Position numbers and translations under genes: made by a program. Below the pieces are notes generated by a model. That model saw only the letters and a list, made by a program, of their open reading frames with translations. It was not told the DNA's origin and did not search any database. Shown here piece by piece: positions 22,623-29,895 of a stretch of 29,895 nt of DNA. The stretch is taken from positions 1 through 29,895 of the forward strand of contig DATLEZ010000011.1 in the NCBI GenBank assembly GCA_035525055.1, read 5' to 3'. This DNA comes from DATEEG01 sp035525055 (GTDB lineage: Bacteria > Actinomycetota > Acidimicrobiia > Spongiisociales > ZC4RG35). The stretch's first letter is position 1. The number at the start of each line of letters is the position of its first letter.

Positions 22623-22871
22623 TCAGCTCGCAGCCGAGACTTCCCGCCGTTCCATCTCGGTCAAGCCGCCCCAGATTCCAAAAGGCTCTCTAATCCCGAT
22701 CGCGTACTCGGCGCACGGCTGGCGCACCGGGCAGACCTGGCAAATCGCCTTGGCCCGCTCTTCACGTCGTTCACGTTCGTCTTTTCGTTCAAAGGTCGAA
22801 GGGGGGAAGAAGAGATGGGCGTGATTGCCCCTGCACAGAGCTTTCACCTGCCAATCGTCCGACAACCTCAC
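22623..22871 (-). CDS. WhiB-family iron-sulfur transcription factor
   Basis: 82 residues. Seen: four conserved cysteines, Cys13, Cys44, Cys47 and Cys53 (C-X30-CxxC-X5-C), which bind a 4Fe-4S cluster, and the GIWGG turn (65-69) followed by a basic C-terminal segment. The family is found only in Actinobacteria and their phages and works with the principal sigma factor, responding to redox or nitric oxide. GTG start has GGGAG five bases upstream. First gene of a likely whiB-Nudix-hydrolase unit. The cluster does not identify which Wbl paralogue this is. Confidence 0.95.
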   Translation of the reverse strand: MRLSDDWQVKALCRGNHAHLFFPPSTFERKDERERREERAKAICQVCPVRQPCAEYAIGIREPFGIWGGLTEMERREVSAAS

Positions 22872-22954
22872 AGATGCTCCCTTCCTGACCTCGGGTGGTC
22901 GGAAGGTAACTACGGTTGCCAGGATCCGCCAGGGAAATTATGGAAGGAGCAAGG

Positions 22955-24196
22955 TCAATTTTCGCGACCTGGCTCGACCTCCAGGCGCCACCCTTTGACG
23001 GCCATGACAACGATTTCGGCCCCGCTGCGGATTCCCGATTCACGATGAGCGGTTGCCGGCCATCGGGCGCCCTCCACCTCAACAACTCCCTCGGGGGAGA
23101 CGTCTGTAATCGCCATACCCTTTTTCCCGACCAGACCTTCGCGCCCGATGGTTTGCGTCGAAAACCGGGCCCGTCCCATGGTTGGAATCGCCAGTAAGTA
23201 GAAGAAGAGCACCGCCACGACCGACAAGACCACTCCGGCAACCCCGGTCCGAACCTGCGGCTCACCGGCGCTGAAGCTGAACCCGGCCCAGGTGAGAAGG
23301 CCGGAACCCAGAAGATTCAACCCCAGAATCCCACCTTTCTGATAGCTCGCAGTCAGAAGCCACATCGCCGCCAACGCCCCGGCCACCGCCCACCAGTTGA
23401 TCGGGAGAACCGACAGACCGAAGGAAGCCAGGAAGAGAGAAATGGCGGCAGCCACCGCAGCCAGACCGGGCCCGACCGCATAGAACTCGAACGCGGCGAC
23501 GGTAAGACCCATCACGAGAAAGAAAAACGTAGCCTCCGGCCGGGCACCGAGATGAACGAACCGGTGCAGGGGACCTGGTTGGGTGAAGACGGCCGGGACG
23601 GTGGTGATGCCATCGCCTGTTTCGGCTTGAGTGATGGTCGCGACGACTCGCTCCTGGCCGTCCACCACAAATGTCTCACCATCGAGATCCTGGATCAACT
23701 GCCTGATCGATGGAGCAACCCGATCGACCAGTTCGGGGTCAACGGCTTCAACTGTGTGGGGGAGTTCCAGGCCGTCAGGAGCGGGCAACAACGTGGCGGT
23801 CGTACCGGCGATAGCTGGCTCCCAGTTCTCGATCCGAGTCCCGGGCGCCGCCGCCACTTCGACTCCGGAGCTCAGCAACTGGGCCGCACCGCCGCCGGCG
23901 AGGGCGGGGGCCGGTCCGAGCCAGACCACCAGGGGTAAAGGCGGGTCCGCCAAAATATGGGCTGCCTGCCCGAGCGTTTCGAGGCCGCCGATAGCTCCAG
24001 GTGAGTTGAGCTGGACGATGGCGATCTCGCTGCCGTCCGTGGCGGCGTCCTCGATCGAAGCGACCAGGAAACGCAACGTTGCGTCGTCGAGCAGGCCGCC
24101 GACCTCGATCACCGTCACCTGGCCCTCGGTTTGGACCGGAGCCGCCGCCAGGCCCGCGCCGAAGAGGAGAAGCAAAAGGATCGGGAAGCGACGCAC
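22955..24196 (-). CDS. NfeD-like membrane protein with degenerate protease domain
   Basis: 413 residues. Seen: signal peptide (about 1-20), a ClpP-like periplasmic domain (about 26-200, IAIVQLNSPGAIGGLETL), four to five membrane segments (about 230-340), and a C-terminal OB-fold NfeD domain (about 350-405, TIGREGLVGKKGMAITDVSPEGVVEVEG). Long NfeD proteins (STOPP type) are membrane-bound serine proteases that act with stomatin/flotillin-like partners. Oddity: the position of the catalytic Ser (ASAG in active members) reads PALAGGG (97-103), so protease activity is probably lost. No stomatin gene is adjacent. GTG start lies 6 nt after a TACCAT -10-like box. Confidence 0.87.
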   Translation of the reverse strand: MRRFPILLLLLFGAGLAAAPVQTEGQVTVIEVGGLLDDATLRFLVASIEDAATDGSEIAIVQLNSPGAIGGLETLGQAAHILADPPLPLVVWLGPAPALAGGGAAQLLSSGVEVAAAPGTRIENWEPAIAGTTATLLPAPDGLELPHTVEAVDPELVDRVAPSIRQLIQDLDGETFVVDGQERVVATITQAETGDGITTVPAVFTQPGPLHRFVHLGARPEATFFFLVMGLTVAAFEFYAVGPGLAAVAAAISLFLASFGLSVLPINWWAVAGALAAMWLLTASYQKGGILGLNLLGSGLLTWAGFSFSAGEPQVRTGVAGVVLSVVAVLFFYLLAIPTMGRARFSTQTIGREGLVGKKGMAITDVSPEGVVEVEGARWPATAHRESGIRSGAEIVVMAVKGWRLEVEPGREN

Positions 24197-24244
24197 GGGG
24201 CGATGGTAAGTGTCGCCGGAGACCTCGCCGCCGTGCCGGCGACG

Positions 24245-24598
24245 CTACGAAAACGCCAGGGCCTTTCGCATCTCCTGGGCAGTGAACGGCTTGAGAAGTG
24301 ATCGATCCGCCCCCGACCTCTTGGCGATGAAGCGGTCAGCCGCCCGGTCCAGTAGAAGAATCAGCGGGGCCTTCGGCAGAATCCCCATAGACATGGCCTC
24401 GCGCAGGCTCCGGATCACAGCCATGCCGCCCATGCTTCCAACTTGCATGTCCACAACGACAGCTGTGGGCGGGTGATTGACCGCAGCCTCGACGACTACA
24501 TGGGGCTCGGCGTGATGGATCGACCAATCCGACGACGGCAGCGCCGCAGCTACGTCGTTTCGCACCCAAACCGCATCTGCGACCAGAAGCAACTGCAT
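24245..24598 (-). CDS. Receiver-only response regulator (CheY-like)
   Basis: 117 residues. Seen: LLLVADA start of beta-1 with Asp8, VVVDMQVGSMGGMAVIRSL containing the likely phospho-acceptor Asp50, and SLLKPFTAQEM with Lys103; no output domain follows. Of the usual acidic pair after beta-1 only one Asp is present. A kinase partner is not in the window. Start: ATG 24598 begins the fold; the longer frame to 24649 adds residues with no receiver homology. It lies 48 bp upstream of nfeD on the same strand and divergent from the ABC importer operon, 123 bp away, so it could relate to either. Confidence 0.75.
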   Translation of the reverse strand: MQLLLVADAVWVRNDVAAALPSSDWSIHHAEPHVVVEAAVNHPPTAVVVDMQVGSMGGMAVIRSLREAMSMGILPKAPLILLLDRAADRFIAKRSGADRSLLKPFTAQEMRKALAFS

Positions 24599-24679
24599 AC
24601 GAAAGGAAATGTAGCTCGCAAGGGGAGCACCTAAGACGGCAGGCGTCACGCCCAGCGATCCCCTGCTAAGTTCTCGCTA

Positions 24680-24692
24680 CTTCTCCGAGAAG
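24680..24692. promoter_or_regulatory. Palindrome upstream of the ABC importer operon
   Basis: CTTCTCCGAGAAG, a 6-bp inverted repeat around one base, about 30 bp before the binding-protein start and within the divergent promoter region. It could be an operator; no regulator gene of the LacI or similar type is adjacent. Confidence 0.35.
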
Positions 24693-24721
24693 AAGTTCGA
24701 TGCTGTGAGAGAGGAGACACC

Positions 24722-26149
24722 TTGAAACCTCGCAGAATGTCGACCGGCTTCACTAGGCGCGAGATGCTCTACCTGTCCGGCGCCACCCTCCTTGCCGCAG
24801 CGTGCGGGAACGGTGCCAGCACCACCACGGGAGCTCCGACGGGTACCACTTCTGCCACGGGAGCGCCGGCCGTTTCGTTCCTCGAGCCCAGCGAAGCGCT
24901 CAGTGGTGAGCTGAAGATCCTGCTCTGGAGCCACTTCGTGCCCGCCCACGACACGTGGTTCGATCCCTTTGTCCAGGAGTGGGGAGACATGGTCGGAATC
25001 GACGTCACCGTCGATCACATCGCTGTCGCCGACGTGCCAGCCGCCATCGCCGCCGAGATCCAGTCCGGTCAGCCCGAACATGACCTGATGCAATACATCG
25101 CCGTGCTGAGCCAACATGAGCCCTCGGTGGTCGACATGGCCGATGTGGTCGCCGAGGCGGAGAACCGCTACGGACCGATGCTCGACTTGACCCGCCGGTC
25201 GTCGTTCAACCCGAACACGGAAAAGTATTACGCCTATGCGCCTTCTTGGGTGCCGGACCCCGGCGACTACCGCCAATCGCTCTGGGAAAGCGTGGGCATG
25301 CCAGACGGACCTCGGACCTGGGATGACCTACTACAAGGCGGTAGCGAGATCTTTGCCTCCCAGGGCATCCAACTCGGGATCGGCATGTCTCAGGAGATCG
25401 ACTCCAACATGGCCATGCGGGCACTGATGTGGTCATTTGGCGGCGCGATCCAAGACGAGAACGAGAACGTCGTGGTCAACTCCGACGCCACCATCGCGGC
25501 AATCGAGTACATGACCAACCTCTATGAGCAAGCAATGACCCCGGAGGTCTTCGCCTGGAATGCCGCCTCCAACAATCAGGGTCTGAACGCCGGGGAGCTG
25601 AGCTATATCCTCAACTCGATCTCGGCGTATCGCACCGCCCAAGACGAAGGTTTGGACGTCGCCGACGACATCCTCTTCACCCCTGCCCTGGAGGGACCGG
25701 CGGCGGCCCTCGTTGCCTCCCACGTCATGTACAACTGGATCATTCCCGACAGCCCGGACGTAAACGTGTCCGCCGCCAAGGAGTTCCTCCTGCACTACAC
25801 GGAGAATCTGGCACCGGTCGCATGGCACTCGAAGCTGTACGACTTTCCGGCGTTCCCAGAGCGAGTGCCCGACCTGGAAGGCTGGCTGGACAACGACCCC
25901 TTCGGGTCCCAACCGGCGAACAAGCTAACGGTGCTCAAGAACTCGCTCGATTGGTCGACCAACATCGGCCATCCCGGGCCCGCCAACCCGGCGATCGGGC
26001 AAGTATTCGGCGAGGCAATTCTCCCGGTCATGTTTGCCGATGCTGCCCAGGGCAATAAGACGCCCCAAGAGGCGGTGGCCGATGCCGAAGCTCAGATCAA
26101 CGCCATCTTCGATGATTGGCGCGGACGTGGTCTGGTGGGCACCGGGTGA
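24722..26149 (+). CDS. ABC transporter substrate-binding lipoprotein, carbohydrate type (family 1)
   Basis: 475 residues. Seen: signal peptide with twin arginine TRREMLYLSG (Arg12-Arg13) and lipobox LLAAAC (Cys28), so possibly a Tat-exported lipoprotein; Thr/Ala/Gly linker; then a type-1 binding fold with LKILLWSHFVPAHD, YYAYAPSWV and TWDDLL, typical of CUT1 (oligosaccharide, glycerol-phosphate) systems. The ligand cannot be read from sequence. TTG start at 24722 has GAGGAG five to six bases upstream; an ATG at 24737 lacks this. First gene of a four-gene importer operon with ATPase and two permeases. Confidence 0.9.
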   Translation: MKPRRMSTGFTRREMLYLSGATLLAAACGNGASTTTGAPTGTTSATGAPAVSFLEPSEALSGELKILLWSHFVPAHDTWFDPFVQEWGDMVGIDVTVDHIAVADVPAAIAAEIQSGQPEHDLMQYIAVLSQHEPSVVDMADVVAEAENRYGPMLDLTRRSSFNPNTEKYYAYAPSWVPDPGDYRQSLWESVGMPDGPRTWDDLLQGGSEIFASQGIQLGIGMSQEIDSNMAMRALMWSFGGAIQDENENVVVNSDATIAAIEYMTNLYEQAMTPEVFAWNAASNNQGLNAGELSYILNSISAYRTAQDEGLDVADDILFTPALEGPAAALVASHVMYNWIIPDSPDVNVSAAKEFLLHYTENLAPVAWHSKLYDFPAFPERVPDLEGWLDNDPFGSQPANKLTVLKNSLDWSTNIGHPGPANPAIGQVFGEAILPVMFADAAQGNKTPQEAVADAEAQINAIFDDWRGRGLVGTG

Positions 26150-26228
26150 TCGACGCCCTGAAGCAGAATCGCGACATCATGAGCTGCTCTGGTGGAGAAA
26201 GGCTTCACGCCCGCACTCGGTCAGCTTG

Positions 26229-27263
26229 ATGGCTGTTGTCGAGGTCCGAGGGCTGAAGAAGCACTTCGGTGAGGTGGCGGCCGTCGACGGCGTCGACCTC
26301 CGCTCGGAGGAAGGGGAGTTCCTGGTGCTCCTGGGCCCATCGGGTTGTGGGAAGACAACCCTGTTGCGCATGATCGCGGGCCTGGAGCACCCGACCGAAG
26401 GAGACATCCTTCTCGGCGGAGAAAACGTCACCGGCTTGCCACCGCGAGCTCGCCGGATCGCCATGGTGTTCCAGTCCTACGCCCTCTACCCCCACATGAC
26501 GGTGGCCAGGAACATCGAGTTTCCGCTGAAGGCGCAGGGCATCGAAGCAGCCGAGCGGTCCAAGAAGGTGCAATGGGCGGCCGAGCTGTTCGGCATTGAT
26601 TCTCTCCTCCATCGCCGCCCTCGCCAACTGTCGGGAGGGGAACGGCAAAGGGTGGCCCTTGCCCGGGCCCTGGTGCGCGAACCGACTGTGTTCTTGCTGG
26701 ACGAGCCGCTCTCCAACCTCGACGCCAAGCTGCGGGCGTCGGCAAGGGACGACCTGTTGGAGTTTCAGCGCCGGATCGGCATCACCACCCTCTACGTCAC
26801 GCATGACCAGGTCGAGGCGATGGGAATGGGAGACAGGATCGCCGTCATGGACCGGGGAAAGATCCGGCAGTTGGGAACTCCCGAGGAGGTGTATCACCAC
26901 CCGGTCGACACCTTCGTGGCGGGCTTCTTGGGGTCGCCTCCGATGAACCTCCTCGAAGGTCCCGACTTCCTGTTTGGCTTTCGGCCCGAACAACTGTTGC
27001 CGGAGGGGATTTCGCCGGACGACGGCCCGCGAATTCCTCTGACATTTCACGTCAATCGTGTCGAGTACCTGGGGTCGGAGCGCTACCTCTACGGGCACAT
27101 CCAGGGATTCGAGGCAAACAAGATCATCGCCATGCTCCCTGGCACAGTCACCTTGCCTCTGACCGCTGACACGAATCACCGGTTCTCGGTGGCCGAAGCC
27201 CAGATTCGCTACTTCGCCAAGGACGGAGGCGAAAAGATTCCCCCGCAACCGCTGCCGCTATGA
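26229..27263 (+). CDS. ABC transporter ATP-binding protein, MalK/UgpC type
   Basis: 344 residues. Seen: Walker A GPSGCGKTT (about 38-46), Q-loop VFQSYALYPHMTV, signature LSGGERQRVALARAL, Walker B VFLLDEPLSNLDA, H-loop YVTHDQVEAM, then a C-terminal OB/TOBE regulatory region containing FGFRPEQL. This MalK-like layout fits CUT1 importers; one such ATPase often serves several systems. ATG 26229 begins just before VEVRGLKKHFG; no strong ribosome site, with TTG 26226 the alternative. Its stop overlaps the first permease start by 4 bp (ATGA). Confidence 0.94.
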   Translation: MAVVEVRGLKKHFGEVAAVDGVDLRSEEGEFLVLLGPSGCGKTTLLRMIAGLEHPTEGDILLGGENVTGLPPRARRIAMVFQSYALYPHMTVARNIEFPLKAQGIEAAERSKKVQWAAELFGIDSLLHRRPRQLSGGERQRVALARALVREPTVFLLDEPLSNLDAKLRASARDDLLEFQRRIGITTLYVTHDQVEAMGMGDRIAVMDRGKIRQLGTPEEVYHHPVDTFVAGFLGSPPMNLLEGPDFLFGFRPEQLLPEGISPDDGPRIPLTFHVNRVEYLGSERYLYGHIQGFEANKIIAMLPGTVTLPLTADTNHRFSVAEAQIRYFAKDGGEKIPPQPLPL

Positions 27264-28171
27264 GTCCGGCCAAGGCTCCCCCACGCCGCCGCTACCTGGC
27301 CGACAACCCGAGATTCCTCGCCGCGCTTTTCATGTCACCAGCGGTGACCTACATCATTGCTCTGGTCGGCTTCCCGTTCGTACTCGCGATCGTCTATGCC
27401 TTCACCGACATCACCACCGGCAACCCGGAGCTGGAATTCGTCGGATTCGAAACCTTCCGCAGAGTCCTGGCCGACCCCATCTTTCGCGAGGCGCTGGGGA
27501 ACACATTCTGGTTCGCCCTGATCGCCAACCTGCTGGTGGTTGTGCTGGCGAAAGCCCTTGCCCTGGTGCTGATCCAGGACTTCAAAGGCAAGAGGATCGT
27601 CAGGTTCCTCGTGCTGCTGCCATGGGTGGCACCGGTATCCCTGGCGACGATCACGTGGCTGTGGACCCTGGACTCGATCTTCTCACCGATTGACTGGGTG
27701 CTTCGCCAGCTCGGCCTGATCACCGAGAACATGTACTGGCTGGGAAGGCCCGAGCTTGCGATGACCTCCGTGATCGCTGTCCATACATGGCGAATAGTTC
27801 CGCTGGCGGCAGTGATCATGATGGCCGGGCTGATCTCCATCCCGAGTGAGATAAACGATGCCGCCGCGGTTGACGGTGCCGGTCCGTGGCGGAAGCAGTT
27901 TCAAATCACCGTTCCGCTGATGGCGCCGATCATCGCCGTCGCCGTTCTGTTCGGAATGATCCTGACCATCTCCGACATGAGCGTTGTCTACGTTCTCACC
28001 CGCGGGGGACCGACCAACTCGACCCAGGTCCTGTCGACCTGGGCATTCTTCAAGGGAATAGAGGGCGGCGCCCTCGGTCAAGGCGCGGCGGTGGCGCTGT
28101 TTCTCCTTCCCGTACTGGTTGGCATCACGGCCGTGATTCTGCGCATGGCTCGGCGTCGGGAGGTCCTGTGA
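27260..28171 (+). CDS. ABC transporter permease, MalF/UgpA type
   Basis: 303 residues, six hydrophobic segments. Seen: the EAA loop EINDAAAVDGAGPWRKQFQI followed by TVPLMAPIIAV, the site that docks on the ATPase. The N-terminal helix and RFLVLLPWVAPVSLATITWLW region are typical of MalF/UgpA-like subunits in CUT1 importers. Overlaps the ATPase by 4 bp upstream and the second permease by 4 bp downstream (GTGA), so all membrane and motor subunits are translationally coupled. Confidence 0.94.
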   Translation: MSPAKAPPRRRYLADNPRFLAALFMSPAVTYIIALVGFPFVLAIVYAFTDITTGNPELEFVGFETFRRVLADPIFREALGNTFWFALIANLLVVVLAKALALVLIQDFKGKRIVRFLVLLPWVAPVSLATITWLWTLDSIFSPIDWVLRQLGLITENMYWLGRPELAMTSVIAVHTWRIVPLAAVIMMAGLISIPSEINDAAAVDGAGPWRKQFQITVPLMAPIIAVAVLFGMILTISDMSVVYVLTRGGPTNSTQVLSTWAFFKGIEGGALGQGAAVALFLLPVLVGITAVILRMARRREVL

Positions 28172-29055
28172 CCACCTGGGAGAAAACCGATTTCCCGAAG
28201 CTGCAAAGAGACGCTCGAAGGCGCCGCCGGCTAGGCCGGGGCGGCATCTATCTCGCCGCCGCAGCCTTCGCGTTTCTCGCCGCCTTTCCCTTCGGCTGGG
28301 CTCTCATCACCATGTTCAAGCAGTCGAGCGACTTGTACGTCAAGGACAACAACCCGTTCTGGTTCAACGAGCCCCCGACTGGAGAACACGCCGGGTTCCT
28401 CTTTTCGGGAACCAACTATCTGACATTCGTCAGGAACACGGTCATCGTTGGTTTGGCAGTCACCGCTATCACCCTTGCTCTTTCGCTACCCGTCGCTTAT
28501 GCCCTAGCGCGACTCCGGCTCCGGTGGGGTGAGCGACTGGGAATCGCCATCTTCCTCGTGTATCTGATTCCTCCGACATTGCTTTTCATTCCGATGACCA
28601 GAGTTGTCAACGTCCTTGGTCTCCAGGAGTCACTCCTGTCGCTGTTGCTCGTTTACCCGACGATCACGATTCCAATCTCATCCTGGCTGCTCATGGGTTT
28701 TTTCAAAGGCATTCCGATGGACATCGAGGAACAAGCGATGGTCGACGGTCAAAGCCGAATCGGAGCGATCAGCAAGGTTGTGCTGCCTCTGATGTTTCCG
28801 GGCATCGTTGCCGTCATCGTTTTCGCATTCACACTGTCCACCCATGAGTTCATCTACGCCCTTTCCTTCAACAAAGGCTCGGCAACGAAGACGATCGCCA
28901 CCGGGGTGCCGACCGAACTGGTCAGGGGTGACGTGTTCTTCTGGCAATCCCTGCAGGCGGCCGTGATCATGATCGCCGTTCCAATTGCGTTCATTTTCAA
29001 CGCCTTCCTCGACAAATTCATCAAAGGCTTCACCCTCGGAGCGGTAAAGGGCTAG
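28168..29055 (+). CDS. ABC transporter permease, MalG/UgpE type
   Basis: 295 residues. Seen: six hydrophobic segments, EAA loop DIEEQAMVDGQSRIGAISKV followed by VLPLMFPGIV, and the MalG-like C-terminus FLDKFIKGFTLGAVKG. Pairs with the preceding permease. GTG start at 28168 has GGAGG four bases upstream and overlaps the previous stop codon; the upstream open frame is an antiphase reading. Last gene of the operon; about 100 bp separate it from tRNA-Pro. Confidence 0.94.
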   Translation: MTTWEKTDFPKLQRDARRRRRLGRGGIYLAAAAFAFLAAFPFGWALITMFKQSSDLYVKDNNPFWFNEPPTGEHAGFLFSGTNYLTFVRNTVIVGLAVTAITLALSLPVAYALARLRLRWGERLGIAIFLVYLIPPTLLFIPMTRVVNVLGLQESLLSLLLVYPTITIPISSWLLMGFFKGIPMDIEEQAMVDGQSRIGAISKVVLPLMFPGIVAVIVFAFTLSTHEFIYALSFNKGSATKTIATGVPTELVRGDVFFWQSLQAAVIMIAVPIAFIFNAFLDKFIKGFTLGAVKG

Positions 29056-29156
29056 AAGGGTCCCGGGCAGTTTCGGGCCGTCCAGCCGTCGCTCGAGCCG
29101 GTCGGGAAAGGTGGCAACAAACCGCAGCCCATCTGGCGCCTAACATCATCACCAAT

Positions 29157-29230
29157 CGGGACGTAGCGCAGCTTGGTAGCGCGCAGCGTTCGGGACGCTG
29201 AGGTCGCGGGTTCGAGTCCCGCCGTCCCGA
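29157..29230 (+). tRNA. tRNA-Pro (anticodon CGG)
   Basis: Cloverleaf of 74 nt: acceptor stem CGGGACG (29157-29163) with CGTCCCG (29223-29229) and discriminator A; D stem GCGC/GCGC; anticodon stem CAGCG/CGCTG around loop TTCGGGA with anticodon CGG, reading CCG (Pro); T arm GCGGG-TTCGAGT-CCCGC. The 3' CCA is not encoded (CTA follows). Confidence 0.96.
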
Positions 29231-29243
29231 CTACAAAGGTCCT

Positions 29244-29273
29244 GGTCAGGGCTCTGACACCAGGGCCCTGACC
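29244..29273 (+). terminator. Hairpin downstream of tRNA-Pro
   Basis: GGTCAGGGC (29244-29252) pairs perfectly with GCCCTGACC (29265-29273), 14 bp after the tRNA. No T-run follows, so it may end transcription or simply be a processing structure. Confidence 0.5.
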
Positions 29274-29316
29274 GGTACCACGCCGATTCCATCCCGCGTT
29301 TATCCCGCGCGGATGG

Positions 29317-29345
29317 GCGGCCCATCTGTGTGCGGCCCATCTGTG
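29317..29345. repeat. Direct repeat of 14 bp
   Basis: GCGGCCCATCTGTG occurs at 29317-29330 and 29332-29345, one base apart. It lies in a 290-bp gene-poor gap (29231-29520) between the tRNA and an IS-interrupted gene; apart from this repeat and the hairpin I see no gene there. Confidence 0.75.
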
Positions 29346-29520
29346 ATTTCCAGTCGATACTGGGAACAAATGTTGCTGTGGTGGGTGCCTGATACTTTCG
29401 TGACACGGCTCCGGTCGGTGTGCGCGGTGAGTTCGTCGTTGACGAGCGGTCCGCGTGTTCGGGTTGCTCCTCCTTCAACGATGGCAAATGCCGTCCTCCT
29501 CAGACCTGAGGATGCTTAGG

Positions 29521-29808
29521 TCATGCGTCTTCATCGGGGACTTCGGGGATGCACCTGGTCCAACTAAGTCCCTGAGTTGCGGGCCTGCCGTCGATTGGTT
29601 CGATCAACAAGTGGGAGGCTGATCTGACTTGAACGGTGGCCGGTGGGAGGTCATCGACAATCAGTTTTCCGTCCTCGACTTTCCAGGTGAACGCTTCCTC
29701 TCCCTCGACGTTGCCGTGTTCTTCCCGCGCTCCGTACCACATGTGGCCAGTACCACTGAACCGCCCCGGGTTTTCTGGAGGCTCCAGATTTTGAGAGGAT
29801 GGAGCCAT
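29521..29808 (-). CDS. Hypothetical protein fragment, interrupted by IS left end
   Basis: 95 codons from ATG 29808. Not recognised as a named family; the C-terminal part (FTWKVEDGKLIV, LLIEPIDGRPATQGLSW) alternates hydrophobic and charged residues like a small beta-barrel or lipocalin-like domain, but this is only an impression. The first 17 or so residues (MAPSSQNLEPPENPGRF) are encoded by the left end of an IS3-family element, whose inverted repeat starts at 29757. So the original N-terminus has been cut off, and what remains may be expressed only as a chimera or not at all. Confidence 0.5.
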   Translation of the reverse strand: MAPSSQNLEPPENPGRFSGTGHMWYGAREEHGNVEGEEAFTWKVEDGKLIVDDLPPATVQVRSASHLLIEPIDGRPATQGLSWTRCIPEVPDEDA

Positions 29809-29895
29809 GACAGGATCGACACGTAGGAGATACCCGAAGGAGGTCCGGGAGCGGGCAGTGCGCCTGGTCTTCGATCACCAAGCTGAGTATCCGAC
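29757..29895 (+). mobile_element. IS3-family insertion sequence, left end (continues beyond the window)
   Basis: The sequence from TGAACCGCCCCGGGTTTTC (29757) resembles the left inverted repeat of IS3-family elements, which begin with TG, and is followed 50 bp later by the OrfA start. The right end, and so the target duplication, are outside the window, so the exact boundary is inferred. Confidence 0.7.
29807..29895 (+). CDS. IS3-family transposase OrfA, N-terminal part
   Basis: The frame from ATG 29807 gives 29 full codons to the window edge: MTGSTRRRYPKEVRERAVRL and then VFDHQAEYP. The YPKEVRERAVRLV segment is the start of the helix-turn-helix of IS3-type OrfA. GGAG lies close upstream. 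In complete elements OrfA is joined to the DDE integrase-domain OrfB by -1 frameshifting; that part is not in the window. Divergent from, and overlapping by two bases, the interrupted hypothetical gene. Confidence 0.85.
   Translation, partial: MTGSTRRRYPKEVRERAVRLVFDHQAEYP

Noticed and set aside
29370..29420. Stretch TGATACTTTCGTGACACGG resembling a possible end of another insertion element
   Set aside because: Only a short resemblance, no matching inverted repeat or transposase remnant found in the window.
29052..29487. Open frames on the minus strand across tRNA-Pro, with fragments such as GTAGLEPATSASRTLR and GGTRTRDLSVPNAAR
   Set aside because: These are the well-known spurious translations of tRNA genes seen in many databases; the tRNA explains the sequence.

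Overview
The window looks like chromosomal DNA from a high-GC actinobacterium (Actinomycetota), possibly an uncultured lineage outside the classical Streptomyces/Mycobacterium groups. The reasons are a WhiB-type Fe-S protein, a GlnR-like OmpR regulator beside a GlnA2-type glutamine synthetase, actinobacterial-style arsenate reductases, many GTG/TTG starts, several TANNNT -10 boxes only 6-7 nt from a start codon (leaderless style), and a tRNA without encoded CCA. The species cannot be named from this sequence alone.

Layout. (1) 1-294, minus: 5' part of dxs (isoprenoid synthesis). (2) 444-11733, minus: a phosphate block. In transcription order it holds a tetR regulator, ppk (polyphosphate kinase), a terminator-like hairpin, an ArsR-ArsC fusion gene with its own promoter/operator, a second arsC, a Pho-box-like site, then pstS-pstC-pstA-pstB-phoU-phoP-phoR. 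The genes from pstC onward overlap or nearly touch. The block covers phosphate sensing, uptake, storage and handling of the phosphate analogue arsenate. (3) 12002-13774, plus: a PlsC-type acyltransferase and a decayed DUF1295 membrane-protein gene, then heptamer repeats. (4) 13880-16837, plus: corA, glnA2-like glutamine synthetase, GlnR-like regulator. (5) 16886-19295, minus: ALDH7-type dehydrogenase, ridA, erpA/iscA-like Fe-S carrier. (6) 19409-20575, plus: mrp/apbC. (7) 20576-21238: a hairpin-rich stretch with a probable 57-residue membrane protein not previously obvious because of its size. (8) 21239-24598, minus: LACTB2-like hydrolase, Nudix hydrolase, whiB, NfeD-like membrane protein, receiver-only response regulator. 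(9) 24722-29055, plus: a complete CUT1-type ABC importer (binding lipoprotein, ATPase, two permeases), all coupled. (10) 29157 to end: tRNA-Pro(CGG), a repeat-containing gap, a hypothetical gene cut by the left end of an IS3-family element, and the start of its OrfA.

The least ordinary features are: heptanucleotide tandem repeats of four different sequences in two places, one of which supplies the C-terminus of phoR; an ArsR-phosphatase fusion without the classical arsenic-binding cysteines sitting upstream of a Pho regulon; a GlnR-like receiver whose phospho-acceptor Asp appears to be Glu; a run of five strong hairpins followed by a tiny membrane protein; and an IS insertion that has given a gene fragment a new N-terminus. 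No CRISPR array, prophage or obvious defence system is visible.
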